From Prevotellamassilia sp. (lineage in GTDB: Bacteria > Bacteroidota > Bacteroidia > Bacteroidales > Bacteroidaceae), in NCBI GenBank assembly GCA_009775705.1, contig VSQE01000003.1:11755-75754 (forward strand): a stretch of DNA of 64,000 bases, written 5' to 3'. The notes beneath the pieces are model-generated. The model saw only the letters and a list, made by a program, of their open reading frames with translations. It searched no databases and was not told the DNA's origin. Each line of letters starts with the position of its first letter. Positions within the stretch are counted from its first letter, which is position 1. Positions 25,112 through 33,257 of the stretch are shown piece after piece. The position numbers and the translations under genes are program-made.

Positions 25112-26167
25112 TTAATTTATTCTGATATATTGAGAATCCTCCTTTCGCCACGTCTTGCCTGAACCTGTTACATCTTTGTAGATTCCAAAGCCATGTTCGT
25201 AGGCTTCATACGTACCGTCATAATCTTCAATTATGATATTTCCGCGACTTCCATTGCTCCCTCCACTGCCGGAGAATGCTGCCAGCCCCAGCCACAGTAA
25301 AGCTCCAAGTATCAAGGTGCTCAACATTCCAAGAAAAGAAATTCCCAAACCAAAAGCAAACACCGTGAACGAAAGGCTCATCCAAATACCACAATCTCTT
25401 AACAAATAGAGCAATACTGCCATATAGGCAACGAAAGCAAGTACGAAATGCCAAGTCTCGTTAAAGAACGGAGTTTCTGGCGAATCAGGGGTGATACTGT
25501 CGTATCTATTGTAATTAAAAATACCTAAGAACAGGATTACTCCTACAATGATAAAGATACCAAACAGAAGTTTTCTCCAAAAGCCATCGAAAAGACTGCC
25601 CGTAAACTCCCGGTAAATAGTGTACTGGAAGAACAGGATGCCAATAGCTACAAAAAAATTGATAATAGTAAATATCCATCCTACATCCGAAGGGTCGCAG
25701 AACCAGACGAGTGCGCTGTCACTCCCAGCTCCGAACATGAACAGTTCAGCCCCGCCCCATAAAAGGCAACCTGCGTGGAACAACGATCTGGTATCTGTAC
25801 GTAGTCCGATGAAGGCAATGACGGCAAACAGCAATATGGCAAAAGGGGTATAATGCCGGAGTTCGGAAAGACCGACTGTGGAGTAAGATGTTCCAGCCGG
25901 AGCAGCCAGAGTGGAGAAAGGCTCAAGGTATTGTTCATGCACATAGCCCGTGCGACCGTCATTCAAAGACACTTGTGCCCAATCATCTTCGCACGCCGTC
26001 ACCTGCACGAGATCTCCATTGGACAACGATCCGATTTTAGCCCCACCCGGTGCATTGCGCACATTGAGCGTGGAGTTAACGTTTACCCGATATAGACCGG
26101 GAGCAATGGCGGCAAAAGCGGTCATCGCAAAAAGGACTACCGCCAGTATTAATAAAAATCTTCTCAT
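25112..26167 (-). CDS. SH3-domain membrane protein
   Basis: A 351-residue inner-membrane protein. A signal/anchor (FLLILAVVLFAMTAFAAIA) is followed by a bacterial SH3 domain at about residues 25-82 (LNVRNAPGGAKIGSLSNGDLVQVTACEDDWAQV). Then come about seven membrane segments (for example FAILLFAVIAFIGL, WIFTIINFFVAIGILFF, LLFGIFIIVGVILFLGIF, LSFTVFAFGLGISFLGML) and a cytoplasmic or periplasmic tail. SH3b domains usually bind peptidoglycan or peptides. It overlaps the next upstream gene by 4 nt. The SH3-plus-membrane architecture recurs in the gene at 58035. Confidence 0.8.
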   Translation of the reverse strand: MRRFLLILAVVLFAMTAFAAIAPGLYRVNVNSTLNVRNAPGGAKIGSLSNGDLVQVTACEDDWAQVSLNDGRTGYVHEQYLEPFSTLAAPAGTSYSTVGLSELRHYTPFAILLFAVIAFIGLRTDTRSLFHAGCLLWGGAELFMFGAGSDSALVWFCDPSDVGWIFTIINFFVAIGILFFQYTIYREFTGSLFDGFWRKLLFGIFIIVGVILFLGIFNYNRYDSITPDSPETPFFNETWHFVLAFVAYMAVLLYLLRDCGIWMSLSFTVFAFGLGISFLGMLSTLILGALLWLGLAAFSGSGGSNGSRGNIIIEDYDGTYEAYEHGFGIYKDVTGSGKTWRKEDSQYIRIN

Positions 26168-26910
26168 GGCAAAACGAACGGTTTATCAAATGACGACTGG
26201 CGCAATCTCCATAAGACTGCCGCACATAATGCAATCCAACACAGGTCGATGGCAATATACCCGCATGGCAGCGGAAACATGTTCAGCAGGATAGATACCA
26301 CCATAACTGTCGCACCCGCAATGCCTAATACTTTGTCTTTCTTAAACAGTAAGGCAAAGACAATGGCAAATGCCAAGAAAGCTGCCCAAAGCGCCCAATT
26401 ACCGTAATAATTCAAATCGTTCATCCAATTCCGATTATTCCCTACACGGGACGAAAGCAGAAGCCACATAAAAGGATAATCAGACTTGCCTTCCGTTTCC
26501 CAATAATTCTCCAAAGAACGGTACATTTCATCTCCGTCAAAACTGGATACCATATACAAGTCGTAAACGGTATTCACCAAAATCGGAACGAGACTGACAC
26601 ACCACAGCACAAAAGCCGTTTCGCCCAGCCACTTGTTTACGTGTACTTTCACTTTGGCGAAGAAAAGCGTCGTGAAGAAATAAAAGCAAACTGTGTAAGG
26701 AAAGTTAAGCCACACATAAAGAGGATATAGGGTAGTCGTGCTGTTTCCTCCGAACTCACTATACCAACCAACCTTTACCATTTCATCCTTACCGAAACCG
26801 GACAGGAACATCAGATTGACTAACAGCACATACGCCGTAGCCAGCAGCATTGCGGTTACAATTGTTTTCGTTTTCATATCCATAAGTTTTAGCTGTTTAT
26901 TCGTGTGCAT
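26164..26910 (-). CDS. polytopic membrane protein (248 aa)
   Basis: A 248-residue protein with about six hydrophobic segments, including IVTAMLLATAYVLLVNLMFLSGF near the N-terminus, FPYTVCFYFFTTLFFA, TAFVLWCVSLVPILVNTVY, WALWAAFLAFAIVFALLF, IAGATVMVVSILLNMFPL and IDLCWIALCAAVLW. A soluble loop (residues ~125-170) separates the halves. No family recognised. It overlaps both neighbours (14 nt upstream, 4 nt downstream), so translation is coupled to the BatD-like and SH3 genes. Confidence 0.75.
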   Translation of the reverse strand: MHTNKQLKLMDMKTKTIVTAMLLATAYVLLVNLMFLSGFGKDEMVKVGWYSEFGGNSTTTLYPLYVWLNFPYTVCFYFFTTLFFAKVKVHVNKWLGETAFVLWCVSLVPILVNTVYDLYMVSSFDGDEMYRSLENYWETEGKSDYPFMWLLLSSRVGNNRNWMNDLNYYGNWALWAAFLAFAIVFALLFKKDKVLGIAGATVMVVSILLNMFPLPCGYIAIDLCWIALCAAVLWRLRQSSFDKPFVLP

Positions 26911-27793
26911 GGAGAGTGATGCCCTGACAGTTCACCCGTTGTTTTACGAATTGGTGGTTGCCGTCCTCAAAAAATGCTTCAAACGGGTCTGAAGAAAGAT
27001 TGTACCGCCTGATATAAACATCCATGTACAGGTCTCCTATACGAAGTTCTCCCGCCCGTAGGGGATAGAGTAATAACTTCCGGAACACCGCCACCTGATA
27101 ATTCTTTCCATTCCGATGCTCTATTTGCCATGCGCTGCCCCGCAAATCTATCGGTTCTATTTTGAAATCGTCCGAAGAGATGAGTTGTTCCATATTGGCG
27201 AGGCTATCTGCAAGGGATGTGGTATATAACTTGCATTCCAACACGACGGGTTCATTTATACGAGGAGAGCGTTCTGATACGTTCATTGTCATAAAGACAT
27301 CCGGTTTTGGTTGTGGGTCGGAAGAAGGAGGTAATTTCCCGTCAGGTACGACATTCACTGCGAGTTGCTGCGAATGTAGCTGATGCCCGTTCACCACAAT
27401 ACTTGCAGAGGGAATGGAACACCTGCCCACCTGTAATGCCTGCAACACATAAGTATAAGACTCTTGATATTTCCGGTTTATTTCTCCATCTACTTTTTCC
27501 ACATTGGTGGCACTGCTTTTGGTGGGGCCAAGTAACACCTTAAAGCCTTTCAATTCGGGCACAGCAAGATTCTGTATTTCAACAGTAGCAGGTTTCTCCG
27601 GGAAAGATACAATAAATGTCAGCCGGAACTGTTTATTAATTTCGATATTCTCCGGAGCAGAAACTGTAAACGTAGGATCATTATTTGCGTATGCTTTTGC
27701 CGCTGTTCCGATAGCGCATAAGCAACATACCCATGCAATAAGTCGTTGGGAAAGAAATGTCTTTTTTGCGTGAACCGATAATTTATCCATCAT
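26897..27793 (-). CDS. BatD-like protein, short form
   Basis: A 298-residue exported protein beginning the operon. After a signal peptide (LIAWVCCLCAIGTAAKAYA) it shows the BatD (aerotolerance/oxygen-tolerance) pattern: FTVSAPENIEINKQFRLTFIV, VPELKGFKVLLGPTKSSATN, YTYVLQALQVGRCSIPSASI and LLYPLRAGELRIGDL. Full-length BatD proteins have a second half and a C-terminal membrane helix; both are missing here, so this is a short periplasmic variant. The usual BatA/B/C partners are absent. It is preceded by the structured leader at 27845-28052. Confidence 0.75.
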   Translation of the reverse strand: MMDKLSVHAKKTFLSQRLIAWVCCLCAIGTAAKAYANNDPTFTVSAPENIEINKQFRLTFIVSFPEKPATVEIQNLAVPELKGFKVLLGPTKSSATNVEKVDGEINRKYQESYTYVLQALQVGRCSIPSASIVVNGHQLHSQQLAVNVVPDGKLPPSSDPQPKPDVFMTMNVSERSPRINEPVVLECKLYTTSLADSLANMEQLISSDDFKIEPIDLRGSAWQIEHRNGKNYQVAVFRKLLLYPLRAGELRIGDLYMDVYIRRYNLSSDPFEAFFEDGNHQFVKQRVNCQGITLHAHE

Positions 27794-27844
27794 CCTAAGT
27801 TCTTTTATGTCTTCCCAGTCCTTAGAAGGCTGTTATTAAATAAT

Positions 27845-28052
27845 AAAAGCGTGAACTGCAAATGCCACGTCTTAAATCGAAGGTCGTAGGAAACCTGTAG
27901 TACAGATATGGATATAGCAGCCCACGCTATAGCGTGAGAACCACTATGCCTTCCTTGTACTACATCTGAAAATTTCCTACGTTTTCGATTTACAAGATAA
28001 GCATAACGCTTCTTTCTTTTCTAAATATGTCTTGGATAGAGTTGTCTCAATC
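27845..28052 (-). ncRNA. structured leader RNA, left copy
   Basis: The minus strand reads GGATTGAG..CAACTC, AAGACATATT, AGAAGCGTTATGCTTATC and then a long rod. Stems, in plus coordinates: AAATCGAA (27874-27881) with TTCGATTT (27984-27991); CGTAGGAAA (27885-27893) with TTTCCTACG (27973-27981); TGTAGTACA (27896-27904) with TGTACTACA (27956-27964); apical CACGC-TATA-GCGTG (27923-27936). The same fold exists at 57779-57992 with different bases in two stems. It ends about 50 nt before the BatD-like start codon, so it is a 5' leader or a processed small RNA. Confidence 0.65.
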
Positions 28053-28058
28053 CGATTG

Positions 28059-28066
28059 CAAATATA
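28059..28066 (-). promoter_or_regulatory. promoter box of the left structured leader
   Basis: Minus strand TATATTTG is a perfect TAnnTTTG box, followed by CAATCGGATTGAG, where the conserved RNA begins. The right copy has the equivalent box at 57766-57773. Confidence 0.6.
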
Positions 28067-28178
28067 CGAAAAAACTATCAATAAACTCTTTTCCTGATTA
28101 GAAAAGAAATTGCTATTCAGTAAATTATATAACTTGAACCTTATGACCGCATTTGGCGACTGCATAATATGCACATAA

Positions 28179-28214
28179 AAAACGGCCTCGAATGATTATT
28201 CCGAGACCGTTTCT
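28179..28214 (-). terminator. terminator after the broken GNAT gene
   Basis: Inverted repeat AAACGG-c-CTCG / CGAG-a-CCGTTT around an 11-nt loop, with a T-run (TTTTTATG) on the minus-strand side. It lies about 70 nt beyond the stop of the GNAT pseudogene. Confidence 0.65.
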
Positions 28215-28281
28215 GTCAAATTCAAGTTATATCAGTCCTTTATATGGCAAGCGCGTTTTCAAAGGTGCGTCTTGTGGAATG

Positions 28282-28820
28282 TCATAAATATTGCTTTTCT
28301 ATCTCTTCTGTCTTGTATAGAGGAAGAAAGCCGTTTTTGTCGTAATACTTAAGCACCCTTTCCTCGTTGTACGCATCCACTACGATAAAGCGGCATCCCG
28401 TTTTATTGTCCTCGTGACGGAACCAGTCTTTTATAAAGGTCATCAGTTGCTGTCCTACATGGCTCGGTGTGCCCTGATATTCCCGGTTTACCCCCAGTCT
28501 TCCTATCAGTACAGCCGGGTAGCTACGCCCACGTTTTGGGTTTACGATATTACGTTACAAACGATTTTTGTCATTGGAAGAGATTAATTTGGTCTTGATG
28601 CTGTCATTAGCCAAGGTAAACAACGCTACAATACGATGCGGAAATTCAGTCGTCACCCAACAATAAGTTTTCCCTAAAAGTTCATCCGCATATAAATCGG
28701 CATCATGAAGGAAAAAATCATCAAGATCATCCTCGCCGCAAGTGAAAGGGAGACACTTTTCCCGCACTTCCCTATATAGGCAGGCATGACGCAATCATCG
28801 TATAAAGAAATCCCGTCCAT
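28282..28820 (-). pseudogene. GNAT acetyltransferase (toxin-like), broken by a stop and a frameshift
   Basis: The minus strand reads a GNAT-type protein of about 180 residues. The first nine codons (MDGISLYDD) are followed by a one-base deletion before LRHACLYREV; then a CGEDDLDDFFLHDADLYADELLGKTYCWV block of the type seen in GNAT toxins. An in-frame TAA at 28555-28557 (after SSNDKNRL) interrupts it. The frame then continues with RGRSYPAVLIGRLGVNREYQG, the acetyl-CoA-binding region, through FIVVDAYNEERVLKYYDKNGF to TGA at 28282. Its start follows the stop of the 55-residue gene by 2 nt, as in toxin-antitoxin pairs. It should yield no active enzyme. Confidence 0.75.
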
Positions 28821-28822
28821 TG

Positions 28823-28990
28823 TTAGTTGAATCGGAATGAACGGGATTTCTCCAATACCTTTTGTAGCCGTTTCTTGGCCGCCACGGACAACTGTGGAGT
28901 TACCTTTACGGCATTCTTTTCTGCATTACGCACGAAATCTTCTGCCGTAGCACCTTCCAAAACCGGAATATTCTTAATCGTTATAACCAT
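28823..28990 (-). CDS. small protein upstream of the GNAT gene, possible antitoxin
   Basis: A 55-residue basic protein (MVITIKNIPVLEGATAEDFVRN...) with a C-terminal helix rich in Lys/Arg. It overlaps no other gene and its TAA is 2 nt before the start of the broken GNAT gene, so the pair was an operon. By position it is the likely antitoxin partner of a GNAT toxin, although it is not a recognisable ribbon-helix-helix protein. It seems intact, unlike its neighbour. A leftward TAnnTTTG box at 29174-29181 could drive it. Confidence 0.6.
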   Translation of the reverse strand: MVITIKNIPVLEGATAEDFVRNAEKNAVKVTPQLSVAAKKRLQKVLEKSRSFRFN

Positions 28991-29147
28991 AATCATTAAT
29001 TTTATGCAAATACTACTTTATTACCATACAACAAAATGGTACGCAGAATTTAACAATAACAGGGTTATATCAATTCACAAACAATTTGCCACTTTTTTAT
29101 GTGGTTATTCTAACCATATTACATTCCTCTTACTATCCTGTCGTCGC

Positions 29148-29421
29148 TCCCTCGCCGGTTAGATTTTCCCATGCAAAGGTACAGCGGTCGTCCGGCGTCA
29201 AGCACCACTGTGCTAACGGCTCTTGAATTTGCCCGGCAGCCTTCCGCAAATCAAAGATGGCCTTTCAGTTCCCCGACATGCCGTGCCTGTCGGGTTGGGT
29301 ATTCCGTGAAATTCCCGGCCGTTTGCTTGCCTTTCCGTCCTTTCCCCGCTGTCTGGCTTGCATGTAAAATCTCTCCCGGCAAGGAAAGCCGAAAGGCTTC
29401 CGAAGGGAGGGAAAAGAAAAG
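29148..29421 (+). repeat. direct repeat, copy B (~274 bp leader module)
   Basis: Same orientation and nearly the same sequence as 22122-22395. The minus strand again has TACCTTTG (29174-29181). It forms the leader of the 161-residue gene at 29450. Together the copies flank about 7 kb of cargo. Confidence 0.85.
29174..29181 (-). promoter_or_regulatory. leftward promoter box in repeat copy B
   Basis: Minus strand TACCTTTG, perfect TAnnTTTG, about 180 nt before the 55-residue gene at 28990. Confidence 0.45.
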
Positions 29422-29449
29422 CAAGTTCAACAAATTAAAATTCAAGGTT

Positions 29450-29935
29450 ATGCACAGCAAGATTTTTCAAATTACTCGAACACGAGTGGACAAGGACGAC
29501 TACATGAACGAGGACACCCTCATGCAAGGCGATGACAGCTTTTTCGATTATTGTGCCGAGATTGACGACGAAGAACGCCAGTACCATATCGACAACTTGG
29601 TAAACAACATTCTGCCCAAAGGCATGTTCGAACTTGTTTCCGACGATACCATACGCTACAATGGCGGTGCGGCACAATGGAGAGAAGAGTTTGTCGCAGA
29701 CATTCGAAGCAGGGCGGAAGCCATTACCCCCGAAAGCGTACAGGAATGGATTGGCCCGGTCTATCAGCTTGAAAAATTTCTGAAAAACCCGCTCGATACC
29801 GCCTACTGGTTCTACATGGACGAAGAGGGATTGCAATCCCACGCCGAGCAATCCTACGAGTTCCTGCGGCAGGTATGCGAATTTGAACCCGGCACGCTAC
29901 TCTATATCGGCGGTGTTATCGACTATCATTTTTAA
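29450..29935 (+). CDS. hypothetical accessory protein (161 aa)
   Basis: A soluble acidic protein of 161 residues beginning MHSKIFQITRTRVDKDDYMNEDTL. The frame is open further left (to 29171), but that part is repeat copy B, so the ATG at 29450 after an A-rich tract is chosen. Segments such as FDYCAEIDDEERQYHIDNLVNNILPKGMFE are typical of a small accessory protein seen next to PcfK/PcfJ-like genes on Bacteroidales conjugative elements; function unknown. The PcfK-like gene follows after 17 nt. Confidence 0.75.
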   Translation: MHSKIFQITRTRVDKDDYMNEDTLMQGDDSFFDYCAEIDDEERQYHIDNLVNNILPKGMFELVSDDTIRYNGGAAQWREEFVADIRSRAEAITPESVQEWIGPVYQLEKFLKNPLDTAYWFYMDEEGLQSHAEQSYEFLRQVCEFEPGTLLYIGGVIDYHF

Positions 29936-29952
29936 CCTCAAAATGCAAAACG

Positions 29953-30378
29953 ATGAAAGGTACGGAACATTTCAAACAGACTATCAAGGAATACTTGGAC
30001 GGCAGGGCGCAGACAGACGAACTTTTTGCTGTCTCCTATGCCAAAGAAAACAAGAACTTGGACGATTGTATCACGTTTATTCTCAATCAAGTAAAGGCAA
30101 GCGGCTGTTGCGGAATGACTGACGACGAGGTGTGGTCGCTCGCCATTCATTACTATGATGAAGACAACATCGACGTAGGAAACCCCATTAGCTGCGGTGT
30201 CGTGGTCAACCACAAAGTAGAACTGACCGAAGAAGAAAAGGCACAGGCACGAAAGGAGGCGCTGAAAGCCTATCAGGAGGAAGAAATGCGCAAGATACAG
30301 CAACGCCACAGCAAGCCGAAGCCGACTGCCAAAGCCGCACAGAGCAACCAAACAGAACTTTCACTTTTCGATTTCTGA
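29953..30378 (+). CDS. PcfK-like protein
   Basis: A 141-residue protein of the PcfK-like family of Bacteroidales conjugative elements, named after a product of the enterococcal plasmid pCF10. Family features: the N-terminal FKQTIKEYLDGRAQTDELFAVSYAKENKNLDDCITFILNQV block, then GMTDDEVWSLAIHYYDEDNIDVG, and a charged, Lys/Gln-rich C-terminus ending ELSLFDF. It is directly followed (2 nt) by the PcfJ-like gene, the usual pairing. A role in DNA processing during transfer is assumed, not shown. Confidence 0.85.
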   Translation: MKGTEHFKQTIKEYLDGRAQTDELFAVSYAKENKNLDDCITFILNQVKASGCCGMTDDEVWSLAIHYYDEDNIDVGNPISCGVVVNHKVELTEEEKAQARKEALKAYQEEEMRKIQQRHSKPKPTAKAAQSNQTELSLFDF

Positions 30379-30380
30379 CC

Positions 30381-31646
30381 ATGAAAGCACGAACGAAATT
30401 CCAACATAAGGTAGTAGCCGCCAACAGGCGGTTACTGCCTATCACGGAGAAGCAAACAGAATGGGCGTTCCGTCATACCGTCGGACATTACGCTTTTCGC
30501 ACGCCCAGCGGACAAACGACCTGCCTCGATTGCGGGTATCGGTGGAACGAGACGAAAACTAAACATTGCCATTGTCCGAACTGCCATGCCAAACTGACGC
30601 TCAAAGACACGCTTTGCCGCAAGACGGACGAGAAAAGTTATTTTTCCGTCATCACCACACAGGACGGATTTCAGGTACAGCGGATTTTCAGAATGACCGT
30701 TTATTATCACAAGAGCCGGAAAGCTCGGACGGACGTGTGCGAAGTGGCGAGGTATTGGTTGGACGAGAACGGTAAAACTGCTCTGACGGCCTTACAACGG
30801 GCAATGGGACGTTACTTGGATTGTTTTCTGTACGGGTCGGGATTGGAACTGCGGAACGACAACTATGTTTATAAATATATTGCGGATTGTTACGTTTATC
30901 CGAGATATACATCTATTCCGAAATTACGACGCAATGGTTTGAAAGGTTCGTTCGCCGACATCGCCCCGCAAAAGCTGATGAAAGCTCTGCTGTCTGACAG
31001 CCGTGTGGAAACGATACTCAAAAGCGGACGTAAACGCGACCTCAAGTATTTTATAGACCACCCGCAGGATTTGGATTTCTGTTGGCCGTCCTACAAAATC
31101 GTGTTACGCCAGAAGTATCGGATAAAAGACATGGGAATATGGACAGATTATCTCCGTATGCTCGACAGGTGCGGCAAAGACTTGCACAACGCCCACTATG
31201 TTTGCCCTGCCGATTTGAAAGCCGAACACGACAAGTACCAGAACAAGGTGCGTATTCTCCAAGAGCAGAAAAAACGCATGGAGCAGATGAAACGGGCAAG
31301 GGAAAACGAGGCACGTTTCAGGGAGTTGAAAGGCAAGTTCTTCGGTCTGGAGTTCACGGACGGGACGATAGTCGTCCGTGTGCTGGACAGCGTGGAAGCC
31401 TACTACGACGAGGGCAATGCGTTGCATCACTGCGTAGGACAGTGCGAGTATTACCTCAAGCCGAATACGCTGGTATTCTCCGCACGGATAGAAAACAAGA
31501 GGGTCGAGACCGTAGAGTTGAGCCTCGAAACATTCAAGGTGCTGCAGTCGAGAGGGCTGTGTAACAAAAATACGAAATACCATAAACGGATTATGAACCT
31601 TGTGCATAAGAACATCGCACTTGTCCGAAAACGTATGACCGCCTGA
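30381..31646 (+). CDS. PcfJ-like protein
   Basis: A 421-residue protein of the PcfJ-like family. It carries a zinc ribbon with C48/C51 and C65/C68 (CLDC ... CPNC), a central region with IADCYVYPRYTSIPKLRRNGLKG, a Lys/Glu-rich helix (QEQKKRMEQMKRARENEARF), and a conserved C-terminal block with NALHHCVGQCEYYLKP and FSARIENKRVETVELSL. The HHCVG...Y motif is the most distinctive of the family. Partner of the PcfK-like protein; together they are markers of conjugative or mobilisable elements. It ends before a strong terminator. Confidence 0.85.
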   Translation: MKARTKFQHKVVAANRRLLPITEKQTEWAFRHTVGHYAFRTPSGQTTCLDCGYRWNETKTKHCHCPNCHAKLTLKDTLCRKTDEKSYFSVITTQDGFQVQRIFRMTVYYHKSRKARTDVCEVARYWLDENGKTALTALQRAMGRYLDCFLYGSGLELRNDNYVYKYIADCYVYPRYTSIPKLRRNGLKGSFADIAPQKLMKALLSDSRVETILKSGRKRDLKYFIDHPQDLDFCWPSYKIVLRQKYRIKDMGIWTDYLRMLDRCGKDLHNAHYVCPADLKAEHDKYQNKVRILQEQKKRMEQMKRARENEARFRELKGKFFGLEFTDGTIVVRVLDSVEAYYDEGNALHHCVGQCEYYLKPNTLVFSARIENKRVETVELSLETFKVLQSRGLCNKNTKYHKRIMNLVHKNIALVRKRMTA

Positions 31647-31663
31647 TACCGGCTGCTGTCGGT

Positions 31664-31698
31664 CAACCACCTGCCAATCGGGACAGGTGGTTGTTTAT
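31664..31698 (+). terminator. Rho-independent terminator after the PcfJ-like gene
   Basis: Perfect 10-bp inverted repeat CAACCACCTG / CAGGTGGTTG with a short loop, then TTTAT. Confidence 0.85.
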
Positions 31699-32087
31699 AT
31701 TCCGGCCGTTGCCGCATACTTTTGTAGGCAGCTATCTTCACTTGAATAGCCCAATCAGCCATTTATATGCCATGAGCAGGCAGGACGTTTATAGTTTGCT
31801 TCTCCCTTTTATACCGTCGGATTATCATTTCCTCGAAGCCCGTCACCGCCACAGGCTGTTTTTACCGTGCAAAGGTACGGCGGACGAACGGCTGACCAAG
31901 TATCGCAGAGCTACCTTGCTGAAATTTGACGAAAACTTTCCGAAATCACAGATCCCGGTATTTCATAAAATTTCATCGGCGGTTCCTTGTTTGCGGTTCT
32001 TGCTTCCGCCGTCGGGTATCGCACATAAAAACCGACCCTGCGGCGGGCTGAAAAGCTCGGAACAAAGGGAAATAAAAAAACGAAACG
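31699..32087. other. leader region with leftward promoter box
   Basis: No gene. Pyrimidine-rich left part (CTTCTCCCTTTTATACC), then minus-strand TACCTTTG at 31870-31877 (perfect TAnnTTTG), then about 200 nt and an A-rich tract ending at the start codon 32088. It has the same layout as repeats A and B but a different sequence. Confidence 0.45.
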
Positions 32088-32438
32088 ATGACAACAACAG
32101 AACAAATTATCGCAGTAGCCACAGGATTGGGCTGGCAAGCATCGACAACGAAGTACGAAAATAGAGTGGTGTTCGATTTTCAGCAATATACGCCCAAAGG
32201 GCAGGATTTCAACGTCTCTGTTGAAATGAAAGACGGGGATTTCGACAGGTTTCTGTGTGAATTGGAAAATTTCTACGAAGGCTTCGACCCCGACTATGAA
32301 ACCTACCTGTGGATAGGCAATGACGGGCACGGCAAAAACGGTGCGCCCTACCACATCAAAGACATCGTAACCGATATGGAAGAAGCCGAGAAAATGATAG
32401 AAACCCTGTATGAAACATTAAAAAAAGCAATAGCATGA
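32088..32438 (+). CDS. hypothetical accessory protein (116 aa)
   Basis: A soluble acidic protein of 116 residues (MTTTEQIIAVATGLGWQAST...). It contains FDFQQYTPKGQDFNVSVEMKDGDFDRFL and ends with a helical tail (EEAEKMIETLYETLKKAI). The repeated aromatic pattern ENFYEGFDPDYETYLWIG is typical of a family I have seen in Bacteroidales mobile elements, without known function. It overlaps the next start by 4 nt. Confidence 0.7.
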   Translation: MTTTEQIIAVATGLGWQASTTKYENRVVFDFQQYTPKGQDFNVSVEMKDGDFDRFLCELENFYEGFDPDYETYLWIGNDGHGKNGAPYHIKDIVTDMEEAEKMIETLYETLKKAIA

Positions 32439-32629
32439 GAATGAAAACACTTTACACAAAAGATGCGGAAAGGACAGGAATAAGCCGCTTTCCAAATTTC
32501 CACAAGACAGGAAGCATCACCGGAATGAAAGAACTGTATTATGGCAAAAACGCCCTTTTGGTACGTTGTGGCAATTACATCTACAATGTATCGAGCGAAC
32601 CCGAAATTTATTATAACATAGCACATTAA
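32435..32629 (+). CDS. small hypothetical protein (64 aa)
   Basis: Overlaps the upstream gene by 4 nt (ATGA), which supports translational coupling. It is a basic protein (MRMKTLYTKDAERTGISRFPNF...) with a core YYGKNALLVRCGNYIYNVSS. No family recognised. Confidence 0.55.
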   Translation: MRMKTLYTKDAERTGISRFPNFHKTGSITGMKELYYGKNALLVRCGNYIYNVSSEPEIYYNIAH

Positions 32630-32926
32630 ATGATATTCATTATGGAAAGGACAAGTTGTAAGACGGATTTTCAGAGTTGGAAAGGTATAATGGCTCTAAA
32701 ATTACTCTGCTGCAATATAATTGCAGGCCGTTTTGATTGGAAGAAATATTGTACGCCACAACCTTACTGTGGTCAGGATATTTGCGTCATACCATTACAT
32801 TGCTCCTACGGACAGATAGGCTATACCGTGTATTTCCCTTATGCTGATATGCCGGAAGTGGAATACGATTGGGAAATGAACAAATTAACTATCGACAAAG
32901 AGAACTGGGAAAGCTATTTAACGTGA
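32630..32926 (+). CDS. small hypothetical protein (98 aa)
   Basis: Starts right after the preceding stop; ATG 32642 (MERTSCKTDF) is an alternative start. It has scattered cysteines (C5 of the shorter form, CC, C and CSY further on) and a predicted beta-strand stretch GQIGYTVYFPYADMPEVEYDWEMNKL. No family recognised. A weak GC-rich hairpin (32950-32983) follows. Confidence 0.5.
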   Translation: MIFIMERTSCKTDFQSWKGIMALKLLCCNIIAGRFDWKKYCTPQPYCGQDICVIPLHCSYGQIGYTVYFPYADMPEVEYDWEMNKLTIDKENWESYLT

Positions 32927-33138
32927 GTATAATTCAAATATAGCCAGTTGCCCGTCTTTGAAAAACATACATCAATGGCGGGCTTCTTTCAAAAAACAGT
33001 ATGTTGTTATGGTAGAAAGGGAGTTGGAAATAAAGTTGTATTAAAGGAGCGGGGCATGGAATATGCATTCAACCATATATTTTCCCTGAAATTGAGCAAT
33101 TTCTTTGCAAAAATCATCTGCTATACGATAAATCTCCG

Positions 33139-33146
33139 TAACTTTG
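33139..33146 (+). promoter_or_regulatory. promoter box of the 122-residue gene
   Basis: TAACTTTG matches TAnnTTTG, about 112 nt before the start codon at 33258. Between them ATTGAA / TTCAAT could form a small hairpin. The rest of 32927-33257 shows no gene. Confidence 0.45.
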
Positions 33147-33257
33147 GTCTCTGAAAACATCATGGTAATTGCTTAAATGTCGTTAATTGAATACTATAAA
33201 TTCAATGCTTTTATTGCTATGTGCCTAATTTATTTACAGAATTAGAATTGAAAGAAT

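Noticed and set aside
27845..28052. Tn/MITE interpretation of the inverted pair with 57779-57992
   Set aside because: No target-site duplication or terminal inverted repeat is visible, and homology begins at the promoter and ends before the start codon, which fits a leader RNA better. Not excluded.
29171..29449. N-terminal extension of the 161-residue gene into repeat copy B
   Set aside because: The same sequence at copy A does not encode this protein, and the ATG at 29450 follows a purine-rich tract.
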